Shown: piece after piece, positions 44,843 through 55,125 of the stretch
How the letters are laid out: each line of letters begins with the position of its first letter
Numbering within the stretch: the first letter of the stretch is position 1
Source of the DNA: an uncultured Bacteroidales bacterium
GTDB taxonomy: Bacteria > Bacteroidota > Bacteroidia > Bacteroidales > SZUA-534
Direction: 5' to 3'
NCBI GenBank assembly: GCA_902790595.1
Contig: CADASL010000002.1
Location: forward strand, 325,384-389,383
Length of the DNA stretch: 64,000 bases
Translations under genes and position numbers: made by a program
Notes under the pieces: generated by a model
The model's input: only the letters and a program-made list of their open reading frames with translations
What the model was told of the DNA's origin: nothing
Database searches by the model: none

Positions 44843-46360
44843 ATGAGAACTAAACATACAACCCGAAACATAATTTTGGTGCTTTTGGCGGTGCTTGTCG
44901 CGAATGTGGTCTGCACCCGGTTCTTCTTCCGAATCGACCTGACCGGCGACAACCGTTACACACTGAGCCAAGCCACCAGAAACATCCTCGACAATCTGGA
45001 TGAAACCGTCACCATAACAGCCTATTTTTCAGGCGATTTGCCAGCCGAAGTGGCTGTTGCAAAGCGTGAGTTCCGCGACCTGCTGACCGAATACCGCAGC
45101 CTTGCGCACGGCCAGCTCGAATTTGAATTTGTCAATCCATCGGCATCCGAAGATATTGAAAAACAAGCTATTGACGAAGGTCTCTACCCCGTGATGATTA
45201 ACGTGCGCGACAAGGACCAAATCCGTCAGCAGCGCGCGTTTCTGGGCGCCGTGGTTGAGAAGGGGACGGCCAAAGAGGTGATTCCGTTCATCCAACCGTC
45301 GATGGCGGTTGAGTACGCGCTGTCGTCGGCCATACGCAAGATGCAAGCCGGGCGGCGGCCAGTGGTGGGCTTTCTGCAAGGACACGGCGAGGCGTCGCCA
45401 TACTCAATGCAGCAAGTGATGGGGGCAATGTCGGTGATGTACGATGTTTGCGTCATCAACCTTGAAACCAATCCGTCAGCGCTCGACAGCATTGCAACTC
45501 TGGCCATTGTGGCGCCAACCGACAGCATCAGTCCGGAGCATTTTGCTGCCATCGACCGCTTTATGGCTCGCGGCGGGCGGGTTCTGGTCTGCATCGACCG
45601 CACCAACGCCGACCTCGACCGTTTGTTTGCCACCGAGCTGAACACCGGCCTTGAGCAGTGGCTTGCCGGCAAGGGCGTGAGCGTGGACAGCAAGCTCGCC
45701 ATCGACAACGTCTGCGCCAGCGTCAACGTGCAGCAGCAACAGGGAATGTACCGCGTCAACGTGCAGCAGCAGTTCCCCTACATTCCGTTTGTGAGCAATT
45801 TCAGCCGCCACGCCATAACCGACGGGCTTGAGCAGGTGCAGATGCAGTTTGCCAGCCCCGTGGTCTATACCGGCGACTCGGCGGCCGTTTTCACGTCGCT
45901 GCTCTTCACTTCGGACCGCTCTGCGACGCTCAATGTGCCAACCAACATCGATGTTCAGCGCCAATGGTCGGCACGCGATTTTCCGCTGGCCGAGATTCCG
46001 CTTGGCGGCGTGCTCGAGGGCACCATCGGCGGCGTTCCCGGCTCGCGGATGGTGGTTTTCGGCGATGGCGATTTCGCGCTCAACGGCGACCCGCGCCAGC
46101 CCCACCAACAATCGGCCGACAATATCAGCCTGTTTGTCAACGCGATAGACTATCTTTCGGATGACACCGGCCTGATTGAGCTGCGCACCAAAGGCATCAC
46201 GTCGCGCCCCATCAGCCAACTCGACGATGCCACACGCTCTATTGTCAAGTGGCTCAATGTTTTGCTGCCAATCGTCGTTGTTCTGCTGATTGGCCTCATC
46301 CGCTATCAGCAACAGCGCAACCTGCGCATCAAACGTATGGAGGAGGGCTATGTCGATTAA
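44843..46360 (+). CDS. gldG: GldG-like ABC transporter accessory protein
   Basis: 505 residues. N-terminal helix (about 9-28), a long periplasmic part with GldG landmarks (FRIDLTGDNRYTLSQATRNI, VEYALSSAIRKMQ, VGFLQGHGEASPYSM, FGDGDFALNG) and a C-terminal helix (about 470-490). Third gene of the GldA/F/G unit. The stop lies inside the next gene (overlap of 11 bases). Confidence 0.9.
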   Translation: MRTKHTTRNIILVLLAVLVANVVCTRFFFRIDLTGDNRYTLSQATRNILDNLDETVTITAYFSGDLPAEVAVAKREFRDLLTEYRSLAHGQLEFEFVNPSASEDIEKQAIDEGLYPVMINVRDKDQIRQQRAFLGAVVEKGTAKEVIPFIQPSMAVEYALSSAIRKMQAGRRPVVGFLQGHGEASPYSMQQVMGAMSVMYDVCVINLETNPSALDSIATLAIVAPTDSISPEHFAAIDRFMARGGRVLVCIDRTNADLDRLFATELNTGLEQWLAGKGVSVDSKLAIDNVCASVNVQQQQGMYRVNVQQQFPYIPFVSNFSRHAITDGLEQVQMQFASPVVYTGDSAAVFTSLLFTSDRSATLNVPTNIDVQRQWSARDFPLAEIPLGGVLEGTIGGVPGSRMVVFGDGDFALNGDPRQPHQQSADNISLFVNAIDYLSDDTGLIELRTKGITSRPISQLDDATRSIVKWLNVLLPIVVVLLIGLIRYQQQRNLRIKRMEEGYVD

Positions 46361-46895
46361 GCTCCGTATGCCGGTTGTCGCTTTCGCGATACTGCTGCTC
46401 GCCGCGGTGTGCGTGCTTCTGATGCGCGCCGAGCGACGCTCCGACCGTTCGTTCCACCAGCTTGTGACCGAGATTGACACCTCCCGCGTGACGGCCATAA
46501 CCATTGAGTGGCCCGGCAACGACACCATTCTCAATCTCAACCGCCAGCCGCACGGCTGGGTGGTGACGGTGCCTACAGGCGATATGGCCGCCAACACTCC
46601 GCAGATTGACGAGCTTCTGGGTTGCCTTTCAGCCATTGAGGCACAGCGGCAGATGACCAACAGCGAGTCGGCGTGGCACCACTACGGTGTGGCGGCCGAC
46701 AGCAGTACTCACATTGTTGTCAGCGCCCGCAACCGCGTGCTGGCCGATTTCCGCTGCGGACGCGTGGGCATCGATGTGCAGCGCAACCGCGTCTGGACCT
46801 ACGTCCGCAACTCGGCCGAGCCCAACGTCTATATGACCGACGGCTATCTTAACCTTATGGTTAACAAGCCGTTTGCTTCGTGGTGCGGGTTTTAG
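46350..46895 (+). CDS. DUF4340-like protein (short form)
   Basis: 181 residues. Signal-anchor helix (about 8-27), then a DUF4340-like part (DRSFHQLVTEIDTSRVTAIT, QRQMTNSESAWHHYGV, WTYVRNSAEPNVYMTDGYL). It is much shorter than common DUF4340 proteins (often above 300), so it may be a reduced form. It starts inside gldG behind an AGGAGG that also codes for gldG residues. It is co-transcribed with gldG, which DUF4340 genes often follow. Function unknown. Confidence 0.75.
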   Translation: MSIKLRMPVVAFAILLLAAVCVLLMRAERRSDRSFHQLVTEIDTSRVTAITIEWPGNDTILNLNRQPHGWVVTVPTGDMAANTPQIDELLGCLSAIEAQRQMTNSESAWHHYGVAADSSTHIVVSARNRVLADFRCGRVGIDVQRNRVWTYVRNSAEPNVYMTDGYLNLMVNKPFASWCGF

Positions 46896-46950
46896 CTTTT
46901 TCGCCTCATTCATTCAGTTATTCTCACATTCAGTTATTCAATCCTTGCGA
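46895..46950. repeat. TCATTCAGTTATTC-type tandem repeat after DUF4340
   Basis: CATTCAGTTATTC occurs twice, with a partial CATTCATTCAG copy, beginning about 15 bases past the stop. Same class as the other 3'-end repeats. Confidence 0.75.
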
Positions 46951-46982
46951 TAAGTAACTATCTTTGGCAAAAATTGTTGAAA

Positions 46983-47549
46983 ATGAACGAGGACTTGAAA
47001 AACGCGCTTGAGGTTTTGCGCAACGGCGGTGTCATCCTCTACCCCACCGACACCATCTGGGGCTTGGGTTGCGACGCCACCAACGCCGAGGCCGTCAAGC
47101 GCATCTACGAGATAAAGCAGCGGGCCGACAACAAATCGCTTATTGTGCTGGTTGACACTGCTGCGCGCATACCGTCGTATGTGCAGGACGCACCCGATAT
47201 TGCCTTTGATATGATTGAACTGGCCGCATCGCCGCTGACGGTGATTTTTGAGGGTGCCAAGAACCTGGCCGCCAACGTTGTGAACGCCGACGACCAGAGC
47301 GTGGGCATCCGTGTGGCCACCGACGATTTCTGCCCCACGCTAATCCAGCGGTTCCGCAAGCCGATTGTATCAACATCGGCCAACATCAGCGGACAGCCTG
47401 CTCCGGCCTGCTTTGCCGACATCGACCCGCGAATCATCGAAAGTGTTGATTACGTTGTCCGCCACCGACAGGACGACACCACGCGCCACAAGGCTTCGGG
47501 CATTGTGAAAATCGGCCGCAACGGTGAGGTGAAGGTTATAAGGGAATGA
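46983..47549 (+). CDS. tsaC: Threonylcarbamoyl-AMP synthase (Sua5/YrdC)
   Basis: 188 residues covering the YrdC/Sua5 core with no extra C-terminal domain. It makes threonylcarbamoyl-AMP for the t6A modification of ANN-reading tRNAs. Visible: GGVILYPTDTIWGLGCDAT (about 15), IKQRADNKSLIVLV, PLTVIFEGAKNLAANV, VSTSANISGQPAP (about 124) and the end HKASGIVKIGRNG. A TTG start lies three codons upstream; ATG 46983 with a TATCTTTG at 46959-46966 is preferred. Confidence 0.93.
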   Translation: MNEDLKNALEVLRNGGVILYPTDTIWGLGCDATNAEAVKRIYEIKQRADNKSLIVLVDTAARIPSYVQDAPDIAFDMIELAASPLTVIFEGAKNLAANVVNADDQSVGIRVATDDFCPTLIQRFRKPIVSTSANISGQPAPACFADIDPRIIESVDYVVRHRQDDTTRHKASGIVKIGRNGEVKVIRE

Positions 47550-47645
47550 TTATTTAGAAGTTAGGATTCAGAAATTAGGATTTAGGATTTAAGATTTAGA
47601 AATTAGAAGTTAGAAGTTAAAAATTAGAAATTAGGATTTAATAAT
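47550..47645. repeat. TTAGAAAT-type tandem repeat after tsaC
   Basis: About ten copies of an 8-9 base unit TTAGAAATT/TTAGGATTT/TTAGAAGTT begin at the tsaC stop and run to about 47645. No gene is readable in it. Confidence 0.9.
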
Positions 47646-47686
47646 AACGGACTGACGGGCTCGCCGCGTCGCTAAAGAAAACTCTG

Positions 47687-48787
47687 ATGCTCATCGCTCA
47701 CCGAACAATACGGAATCTTGCTATCGCTCTGACGGCGATGGTTGCGTGTCCGGCTCACGGGCAGTCGCTTGGCGCGTTCACCGATTACGACAAACATTTT
47801 ATTGTTTTCGACGATGGCAACTTCCGACAACTTGAGTTTCAGGAAGTTATGTCGTACGCTGTGGGTAGCGGCTGTGTGGCGTACGTGAACAACGGCGGGC
47901 ATCTGAAAGCTTACGCAAACCATATCTCCTACAACGTTTCGCCGTCGGTTGAGCGCTACAGCATCACCGACAACCTGTTCACATTCCAGGTCGGGACGCA
48001 GCTGTACGTTTTTGAGCAAGGCAGCAAGCGGTTGCTGACAGGCTATGTGGGCAGTTTTATGGTTGGCGATAGCGTGGTGGCTTTCATCGACACCAACAAG
48101 CACTTTTTCTCAATCTACACCGACGGACGCGTCACCGAGCTGGCCGACATCATTGTTGGAAACGACGCTCCGTTCTGGGTTGGCGCCAACACGGTGGCCT
48201 TTGTCGATATGCACGAGGTGCTGAGGCTGGTGTGCGGCGGCCGCGTGTACGAACTCTTCAACGTCATCGATGGCATCAGCGTCAAGCTGGGACGTAACAT
48301 CGGTGCCTTTGTCGACCATTCCGACGGAGCGTTCCGCATTTTCTATAACGGCGAATTGAATGATATTGAGCAGTTTACACCAAAATCGTTCAAATGCGGA
48401 TACGAGCAGGTGGCGTTTGTCAACAGTATGGAAAATTTCCGATTGTTCAGCCACGGCGAGCTGTACGACATCTCCGGGTTTGCGCCCGATATGTACGACG
48501 TCAATCGCAACACTCTGGTTTACAGTCTGCAAGGTGAGTTTTTCACTTTCGTGGATGGCCAGCAGTATCTGGTTGAGAATTACGTTCCGCGCAGCTACAG
48601 CATCAACGGAAACCTGCTTACCTATATCGACCAAAACGGATATCTGGCTGTTTTTGAGGATGGTGAGAAGCACATTTTGTCATACGGTCCCGTCAACAGC
48701 TACAACGCGGTTGGCGATGTGGTTGTCTTCAACGAAGGACTGAACACCACAAAAATCTACTACAACGGAAAGACTTACAAAAGGTAA
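47687..48787 (+). CDS. Secreted repeat protein, probable beta-propeller
   Basis: 366 residues. A signal peptide (about 9-25, AHGQ site) is followed by about ten units of roughly 36 residues, each with a FxDxNKxFxxxxDGxxxEL-like core (FVDHSDGAFRIFYNGELNDI, FVNSMENFRLFSHGELYDI, YIDQNGYLAVFEDGEKHI). Repeats of this type usually fold into beta-propellers or WG/Kelch-like blades. No named family is recognised. Ends only one base from the convergent rpe stop. Likely periplasmic or surface; function unknown. Confidence 0.7.
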   Translation: MLIAHRTIRNLAIALTAMVACPAHGQSLGAFTDYDKHFIVFDDGNFRQLEFQEVMSYAVGSGCVAYVNNGGHLKAYANHISYNVSPSVERYSITDNLFTFQVGTQLYVFEQGSKRLLTGYVGSFMVGDSVVAFIDTNKHFFSIYTDGRVTELADIIVGNDAPFWVGANTVAFVDMHEVLRLVCGGRVYELFNVIDGISVKLGRNIGAFVDHSDGAFRIFYNGELNDIEQFTPKSFKCGYEQVAFVNSMENFRLFSHGELYDISGFAPDMYDVNRNTLVYSLQGEFFTFVDGQQYLVENYVPRSYSINGNLLTYIDQNGYLAVFEDGEKHILSYGPVNSYNAVGDVVVFNEGLNTTKIYYNGKTYKR

Positions 48788-48788
48788 T

Positions 48789-49439
48789 TTATTCCCCTTT
48801 GAGTTTCAGAACCGCCTCGGCACGGTTTGGTGCGCCAAAAACAGTGCTGCCGGCCACAAGCACGTTAACACCGTGGTTGACAAGTTTTTCGGCATTGTCG
48901 AAATTCACACCGCCATCAACCTCAACCATCGCCTTTGAGCCTGACTCTTTCAGCAATTTTTGCAAACGCAGCAGTTTGGCGTATGAATGTTCGATGAACT
49001 TTTGCCCGCCGTAGCCCGGATTGACGGTCATAATCAGCACCAAATCAACATCTTGAATAATATCGGCCAAAACCTCGACAGGCGTGTGCGGATTGAGAGC
49101 CACACCGGCCAGCATTCCGCAATCCTTAATGTGGCTGATGGTGCGATTCAGGTGAGTGCAAGCCTCGTAGTGAACGGTGAGCACGGCGGCACCGGCATCG
49201 CGGAAGCGCTCAACATACTGATCGGGATTGACAATCATCAGGTGGACATCGAGCGGTTTCTGCGAGCTTTTCTTGATGGCCTTCAGCACAGGAAAGCCCA
49301 TTGAAATGTTCGGAACAAACACGCCGTCCATAATGTCAACGTGCAGATAATCAGCCTTGCTGGCGTTAATTTCCTCAATATCGCGAGCCAAATTGCCAAA
49401 ATCGGCCGATAGCAGCGACGGTGCAACTTTTACTTCCAT
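48789..49439 (-). CDS. rpe: Ribulose-phosphate 3-epimerase
   Basis: 216 residues, full TIM barrel. It interconverts ribulose-5-phosphate and xylulose-5-phosphate. Motifs: APSLLSADFGNL (about 6), DYLHVDIMDGVFVPNISMG (about 30-48), PLDVHLMI (about 61), LIMTVNPGYGGQKFIEHSY (about 134), VEVDGGVN (about 172) and VAGSTVFGAPN (about 190). The metal ligands H33/D35-type and D175-type are present. Promoter TAGTTTTG (minus, about 49466-49459). Confidence 0.95.
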   Translation of the reverse strand: MEVKVAPSLLSADFGNLARDIEEINASKADYLHVDIMDGVFVPNISMGFPVLKAIKKSSQKPLDVHLMIVNPDQYVERFRDAGAAVLTVHYEACTHLNRTISHIKDCGMLAGVALNPHTPVEVLADIIQDVDLVLIMTVNPGYGGQKFIEHSYAKLLRLQKLLKESGSKAMVEVDGGVNFDNAEKLVNHGVNVLVAGSTVFGAPNRAEAVLKLKGE

Positions 49440-49578
49440 TTGTGTCGGTTTTCAGTTGTGCAAAACTAATAAAAGATGATATGTATAAAGGTTTAGATGT
49501 GGAGATTTTTGAATGCGGATTTCCAACGGTAACAAATTGTGCCATTAGCATTCAACTCAGCACACAATTCTTCCTTCC

Positions 49579-51810
49579 CTACACCTTTACCCCCACAATC
49601 AGCTGGTCGTCAATCTGCTCGGCAAGGGTGCCGTCGGGCTGGGTGCGCCATTTGGTCATTCGGTTGTCGATGATGGCGGTCTGCATTGCGAACGGGCGGT
49701 CGGCAATGTCGGTGAGCAGACTGTGAAGCCGCCTGGTCGAGAATTTGCCAATCTCGCAGCCGGCGCCCTCGCAGCCGAACTGGTCGGTCATACCGTCGGT
49801 ATACATATAAATAACGTCGCCCGGCTCGTAATCGATGATGTTGTTGGTAAACGGCCTGTTGCATAGCACGTGCTGGCCCACCGGCATACGGTCGGGTTTG
49901 TAGGCGGTGAGCTCGCCTTTTCTGACAATCGCAATCGGGCGGTTGGCTCCGGCGTAATGAATCCTCGTTTTCTCGGTGTTGATGATGCAGAGCGACATAT
50001 CGATGCTCTCAAGCGCCTCGTCGCCGTAGGCCGACTGGTGCAGCCCCGAGATGATTTTCTCGCGCATAAGGTCGAGTATCTGCGCCGCGTTGGTAATCTG
50101 CGCCTCAAAACCGATCAGGCTGTTCAGCGTCGATATTCCGAACATACTCATAAAGGCTCCCGGCACGCCGTGGCCCGTGCAGTCGGCCACCACCAGAATC
50201 TTGTATGGTCCGCGCTGCGTGGCCCAGTAAAAATCGCCTGAGACAATATTCATCGGTTTCCAATACACAAGGCAGTCGCCGAAGACGCTGTTCATCACCT
50301 CGCGCGAGGTTACGGCGGCGTCCTGAATGTGCTTGGCGTAGGTGATGCTGGCCGTAATGGCCTGGTTGGTGCGCCTGATGCTGTTGCGCTGTTTCTCAAT
50401 CTCGTCGCGCTGGGCCAGAATCTCCTCGTTGCGCAGGTTCAGCTCGTTGTTTTTCAGCATCACCTGGTCTTTCTGTGCGGCCAGCACGCGGCTCAGCCGG
50501 CGCTTTCGCAGATAGCTGCGAAGAACAACCGCCATTATCACCGACATCAGCAGCAGCGACACCAGTACCACCTGCATCATATACTTCTGATGTTGGGCGG
50601 CCAGCTCGCGCTGGTGCATTTTGCGCTCAAACTCAAGGTTGGCCGATGTTTGAGTTGATTTGACGGCAAAGTCGCGTTTGTAAGTCTCCTTGTCGAGCAG
50701 CGAACGCAGATTGGTGTATTTCAGCGCGTTTTTGTAATCGCCGAGCTCGCGGTTGCAGACAATCATCAGGTCACACATCCGCATCTCCTTCTCCCACAGC
50801 AGATTTGGAATCTTCTCAATTTCTTTCAGTGCTGCCAGAGCCTCGCGGTAGCGGCCGTTAATCATCAGGTAGTTGGCGTTCCAGAGGTCGAGGTAATAGC
50901 CCTCGTCCGATACCGACTGGGCCCTGAGCATTTCCGACAGCTTGTCGTAGTACATCCGGCTGGTGGCGAGAGCCTCGGCGCGCTTGTCGTCGGTGTTCCG
51001 TTTGGCAATCTCCATAAACACCTCCATCAAATCCTGGACAATGGCAGTCCGGCGTTCAATGCTGCCGAATCGGTTTTCAATATCAAGCGCTCTGAGCATA
51101 CGCGAGCGGGCGCTGTCGAGGGCTTCGAGGTCGGTGAAATCCTTGTATTTCGAGAACTCGTTGACGCCCAGCATATAAATATCCTCGCCAATGGCCGCCG
51201 AGTCGCCTATTTCCGAGTCCAAGCCGAGCGCGCGGTTGAAATAGTCGTCGGCGGTTTCGTGCAGATGGAAATCGGAGCTTGTCAGGCCCTTTTTGCGGTA
51301 GATTTCGGCCACAGCCGCCGTGTCGCCCAGGGTGATGTAGATTGAGAGTGCGCGGCTGTAGTAATCGTCGGCCAGAAGGTCGTCGCCAAGCACACCCAGC
51401 GAGGATGCCAGACCGTAATATCCGGCCGCAAGGTCGCTCGACATTCCAAGCGAGTCGTAGCCGCTAATCGACTCGCGGTAGTACTCGCAAGCCTGCTCAT
51501 ACTCGTCGCGGTGATAGCAGCACCAGCCCAGATAGCGGTTGGCGTTGGCTATCTGGAGCCCTCGGCGAAGCTCCCTAGCCAGTGCAAGCTCCTGCCGGGC
51601 GTACATCTCGGTGGAATCGACATTGTAATGCAGAAAACTGATTTGCTCAAGCACATCGAGGCGCTGCGACTTGGTGAGATTGGTGCCCAGCAAGGCCTCA
51701 AGGCTGTCGAGGACGGGGCGCCCGGCCTCAATATCGGCTTGCGCCGAAACCCTTCCGGCCCAAAGCATCGCGCAAAGCAGGGGAACATATACCAGTTTTA
51801 TTTTTCTCAT
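49579..51810 (-). CDS. TPR sensor with C-terminal SpoIIE/PP2C phosphatase
   Basis: 743 residues. Signal peptide (1-25), periplasmic TPR-like helices (about 60-380: CCYHRDEYEQACEYYRES, YGLASSLGVLGDDLLADDYY), one membrane helix (about 400-420), a coiled coil (about 430-480), then a PP2C-like domain of the SpoIIE type (FGDCLVYWKPMNIVSGDFYW, ADCTGHGVPGAFMSM, YAGANRPIA, GDVIYMYTDGMTDQFG). It should dephosphorylate a Ser/Thr-phosphorylated partner, often an anti-sigma antagonist. The ATG at 51810 is used (a TTG lies two codons upstream). A minus-strand TATTTTTG box (51843-51836) precedes it. Confidence 0.9.
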   Translation of the reverse strand: MRKIKLVYVPLLCAMLWAGRVSAQADIEAGRPVLDSLEALLGTNLTKSQRLDVLEQISFLHYNVDSTEMYARQELALARELRRGLQIANANRYLGWCCYHRDEYEQACEYYRESISGYDSLGMSSDLAAGYYGLASSLGVLGDDLLADDYYSRALSIYITLGDTAAVAEIYRKKGLTSSDFHLHETADDYFNRALGLDSEIGDSAAIGEDIYMLGVNEFSKYKDFTDLEALDSARSRMLRALDIENRFGSIERRTAIVQDLMEVFMEIAKRNTDDKRAEALATSRMYYDKLSEMLRAQSVSDEGYYLDLWNANYLMINGRYREALAALKEIEKIPNLLWEKEMRMCDLMIVCNRELGDYKNALKYTNLRSLLDKETYKRDFAVKSTQTSANLEFERKMHQRELAAQHQKYMMQVVLVSLLLMSVIMAVVLRSYLRKRRLSRVLAAQKDQVMLKNNELNLRNEEILAQRDEIEKQRNSIRRTNQAITASITYAKHIQDAAVTSREVMNSVFGDCLVYWKPMNIVSGDFYWATQRGPYKILVVADCTGHGVPGAFMSMFGISTLNSLIGFEAQITNAAQILDLMREKIISGLHQSAYGDEALESIDMSLCIINTEKTRIHYAGANRPIAIVRKGELTAYKPDRMPVGQHVLCNRPFTNNIIDYEPGDVIYMYTDGMTDQFGCEGAGCEIGKFSTRRLHSLLTDIADRPFAMQTAIIDNRMTKWRTQPDGTLAEQIDDQLIVGVKV

Positions 51811-51907
51811 AATCAACCACCTTCAAAACCAGCCGCAAAAATAACAAAAAGCAACTGACAAACCGCAATTCAATTTTCACGGCTTACGGTTTAGGCGGGA
51901 ATTTGTT

Positions 51908-52612
51908 CTACAGCAGCCCCTCGCCCGAGAAGCTGAGGTGCTTCTTGTCGGCTATTATTATATGGTCAACAACCCTGATGTCGAAAAATTTTGCGGCTTC
52001 GGCAATCCGCCTGGTGATGTTTTTGTCCTCGGCGCTCGCCGTAAGGTTTCCCGATGGGTGGTTGTGGACAAGAATGAGGCTTGTGGCCAGTTTCTCGATT
52101 GCCAGTTTCATAATCACCCGCACATCGACGGTTGTGCCTCCCACTCCGCCCGAGCTTATCATAGCCTTGTCAATCAGGCGGTTGCCGCGGTTCAGAAAAA
52201 GCACCCAGAACTGCTCGTAGGGCAAATCGCCGACAATGGGGTGCATTATCTCGAAAACAACCGAGCTCGAATTCACCTCGGTGCGCTCAAGGTCGGCGTT
52301 TTTGCGGCGGCGACCCAGCTCAAGAGCGGCCATAATGGTCACGGCTTTGGCCTTGCCGATGCCGTCAACCTGCATAAAATCGGCCACTGCGAAACGGCCC
52401 AGCTTGTCGAGATTGTTGTCGGCCGAGGTGAGCACGGCCCGCGCCAAATCGAGCGCCGACTGGCTCCGGGTGCCGGTGGAGATGAGAATGGCGAGCAGCT
52501 CGGCGTCGCTCAAGGCCGAAATGCCTTTGGCAAGCATCTTCTCGCGCGGCCGGTCGTCGGCGTTCCACTCCTTGATGGTCAGTTTCTTTTGCGGGTCCAT
52601 ATCGAAAATCAT
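51908..52612 (-). CDS. radC: RadC-family JAB-domain protein
   Basis: 234 residues. An N-terminal helix-hairpin-helix region (ALSDAELLAILISTGTR, DGIGKAKAVTIMAALELGRR) is followed by the MPN/JAB metal motif LVHNHPSGNLTASAEDKNIT (about 182). Metal ligands His-X-His and Asp are visible. RadC was once tied to repair of radiation damage; its actual activity is not settled. Start ATG 52612; an ATG four codons later is possible. Next to the PP2C gene, own strand, near-consensus TACCTTTC upstream. Confidence 0.93.
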   Translation of the reverse strand: MIFDMDPQKKLTIKEWNADDRPREKMLAKGISALSDAELLAILISTGTRSQSALDLARAVLTSADNNLDKLGRFAVADFMQVDGIGKAKAVTIMAALELGRRRKNADLERTEVNSSSVVFEIMHPIVGDLPYEQFWVLFLNRGNRLIDKAMISSGGVGGTTVDVRVIMKLAIEKLATSLILVHNHPSGNLTASAEDKNITRRIAEAAKFFDIRVVDHIIIADKKHLSFSGEGLL

Positions 52613-52850
52613 TTTGCCGAAAGGTAAGAAATTCGGCTTTCAGAACCAATCCGCGCATACGCATTACTCTAATCGCATCGCTTTAAGCGAAAAACAAAGA
52701 CGCACAAAACCGACTGATTTTCAGTTTAATATCAACATAAAAGATTAATTGGCAATTTGCTACGTAATTTTCGTAAAACCCAGACGGACAATATCGCGGT
52801 TAGTGTTGTTCATATACTTTTGACACGAAAAATTGAATCACAAACTTTAA

Positions 52851-54215
<1,365 letters not shown>

Positions 54216-54237
54216 CCTATAATATTACAATACAGTG

Positions 54238-54272
54238 AGAAGCGTCCGGCGTTTGTCGGGCGCTTTTTTTAT
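54238..54272 (+). terminator. Intrinsic terminator after gdhA
   Basis: GAGAAGCGTCCG, GCGTTTGT, CGGGCGCTTTTTTT: strong stem and T-run. Confidence 0.92.
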
Positions 54273-54293
54273 GCTGGCAACACGGATTTTTCA

Positions 54294-54311
54294 GACGGTG
54301 CGCGCACCGTC
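54294..54311. repeat. 18-bp palindrome before ispF
   Basis: GACGGTGCGCGCACCGTC is a perfect 18-base palindrome, followed by CGCTACA and by tandem TAATTCGTAATTC units (about 54334-54358). Confidence 0.85.
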
Positions 54312-54392
54312 GCTACAACACAATTACACATTTCGTAATTCGTAATTCATAACTCGTAATTAAACCTATATTTGCCCCTAAAAATTACCACT

Positions 54393-54872
54393 ATGAAGAT
54401 TAGAGTAGGATTCGGACTCGATGTCCATCAGCTCACCGAGGGCCGCAAGATGGTTGTTGGCGGCATCGAGGTTCCGCACACCAAGGGCCCGCTCGGCCAT
54501 TCCGACGGCGACACGCTCATCCACGCCATCTGCGACGCTCTGCTGGGCGCGGCCAATATGCGCGACATCGGCTATCATTTCCCCGATACATCGGCCACTT
54601 TCGAGAACATCGACAGCAAAATCTTACTGAAAAAAACGGTTGCTCTGATAGCCGAAAAGGGTTACCGAATCGGCAACATCGACTCAACCATCTGCCTGCA
54701 ACGGCCTAAGATAAAGGATTTTATACCGCAGATGCAGAGCACTTTGGCCGAAGTTTGCGGCATCAGCACCGACGACATCTCAATCAAGGCCACCACAACC
54801 GAGAAACTCGGATTCGAGGGCCGCGAAGAGGGAATGTCGGCCTACGCGGTGGTGCTGATTCAGAAGGATTGA
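54393..54872 (+). CDS. ispF: 2-C-methyl-D-erythritol 2,4-cyclodiphosphate synthase
   Basis: 159 residues, full length for IspF. It cyclises CDP-ME2P in the MEP isoprenoid pathway. Metal ligands lie in GFGLDVHQL (Asp-X-His, about 6-14) and a His near 42 in LGHSDGDTL. Also RDIGYHFPDT and the C-terminal TTTEKLGFEGREEGMSAYAV. An upstream in-frame start at 54372 is rejected because a TATATTTG box at 54367-54374 spans it. A long tandem-repeat array begins at its stop. Confidence 0.95.
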   Translation: MKIRVGFGLDVHQLTEGRKMVVGGIEVPHTKGPLGHSDGDTLIHAICDALLGAANMRDIGYHFPDTSATFENIDSKILLKKTVALIAEKGYRIGNIDSTICLQRPKIKDFIPQMQSTLAEVCGISTDDISIKATTTEKLGFEGREEGMSAYAVVLIQKD

Positions 54873-55125
54873 ATATTTAGGATTTAGAAATTAGGATTTA
54901 GGGATTAGGTGTTGGGGGTTGGAATTTAGGCATTAGGCTCTAGGTATTGGGTGTTAGGTGTTGGGTGTTGGAAATAAGGCATTAGGCACTAGGTGATAGG
55001 TGTTGGGAATTAGGCACTAGGCATTAGGAGTTTCACGCATTCAATCCTTCACTCATTCTCTCATTCAATCCTTCACTCATTCTCTCCTTCATCCCGATAG
55101 CTATCGGGACTTCTCTCCTTCACTC
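54873..55125. repeat. Long mixed tandem-repeat array between ispF and the Hdr-like operon
   Basis: About 250 bases of 7-9 base units: first TTTAGGATTTAGAAATTAGG, then TTAGGTGTTGGG and GGCATTAGGCACTAGG variants, then a switch to TTCACTCATTCTC/TTCAATCC units in pyrimidine-rich polarity. It begins at the ispF stop and runs into the last codons of the convergent Fe-S protein gene. An 18-bp palindrome sits inside it. No gene is seen. Confidence 0.9.
55092..55109. repeat. 18-bp palindrome, first copy
   Basis: TCCCGATAGCTATCGGGA, perfect palindrome, embedded in CTTCA-type tandem repeats. An identical copy is at 60189-60206. Confidence 0.92.

Noticed and set aside
45476-46660. Open frame antisense to gldG and DUF4340 (about 394 codons)
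   Set aside because: Shadow produced by GC-rich codon positions; gldG has clear family landmarks on the other strand.
47550-47645. CRISPR or origin iterons
   Set aside because: Short degenerate tandem units with no DnaA-box pattern and no Rep or dnaA gene nearby.
54873-55125. CRISPR array
   Set aside because: Units are 7-9 bases, degenerate and directly adjoining, with no spacers and no cas genes.
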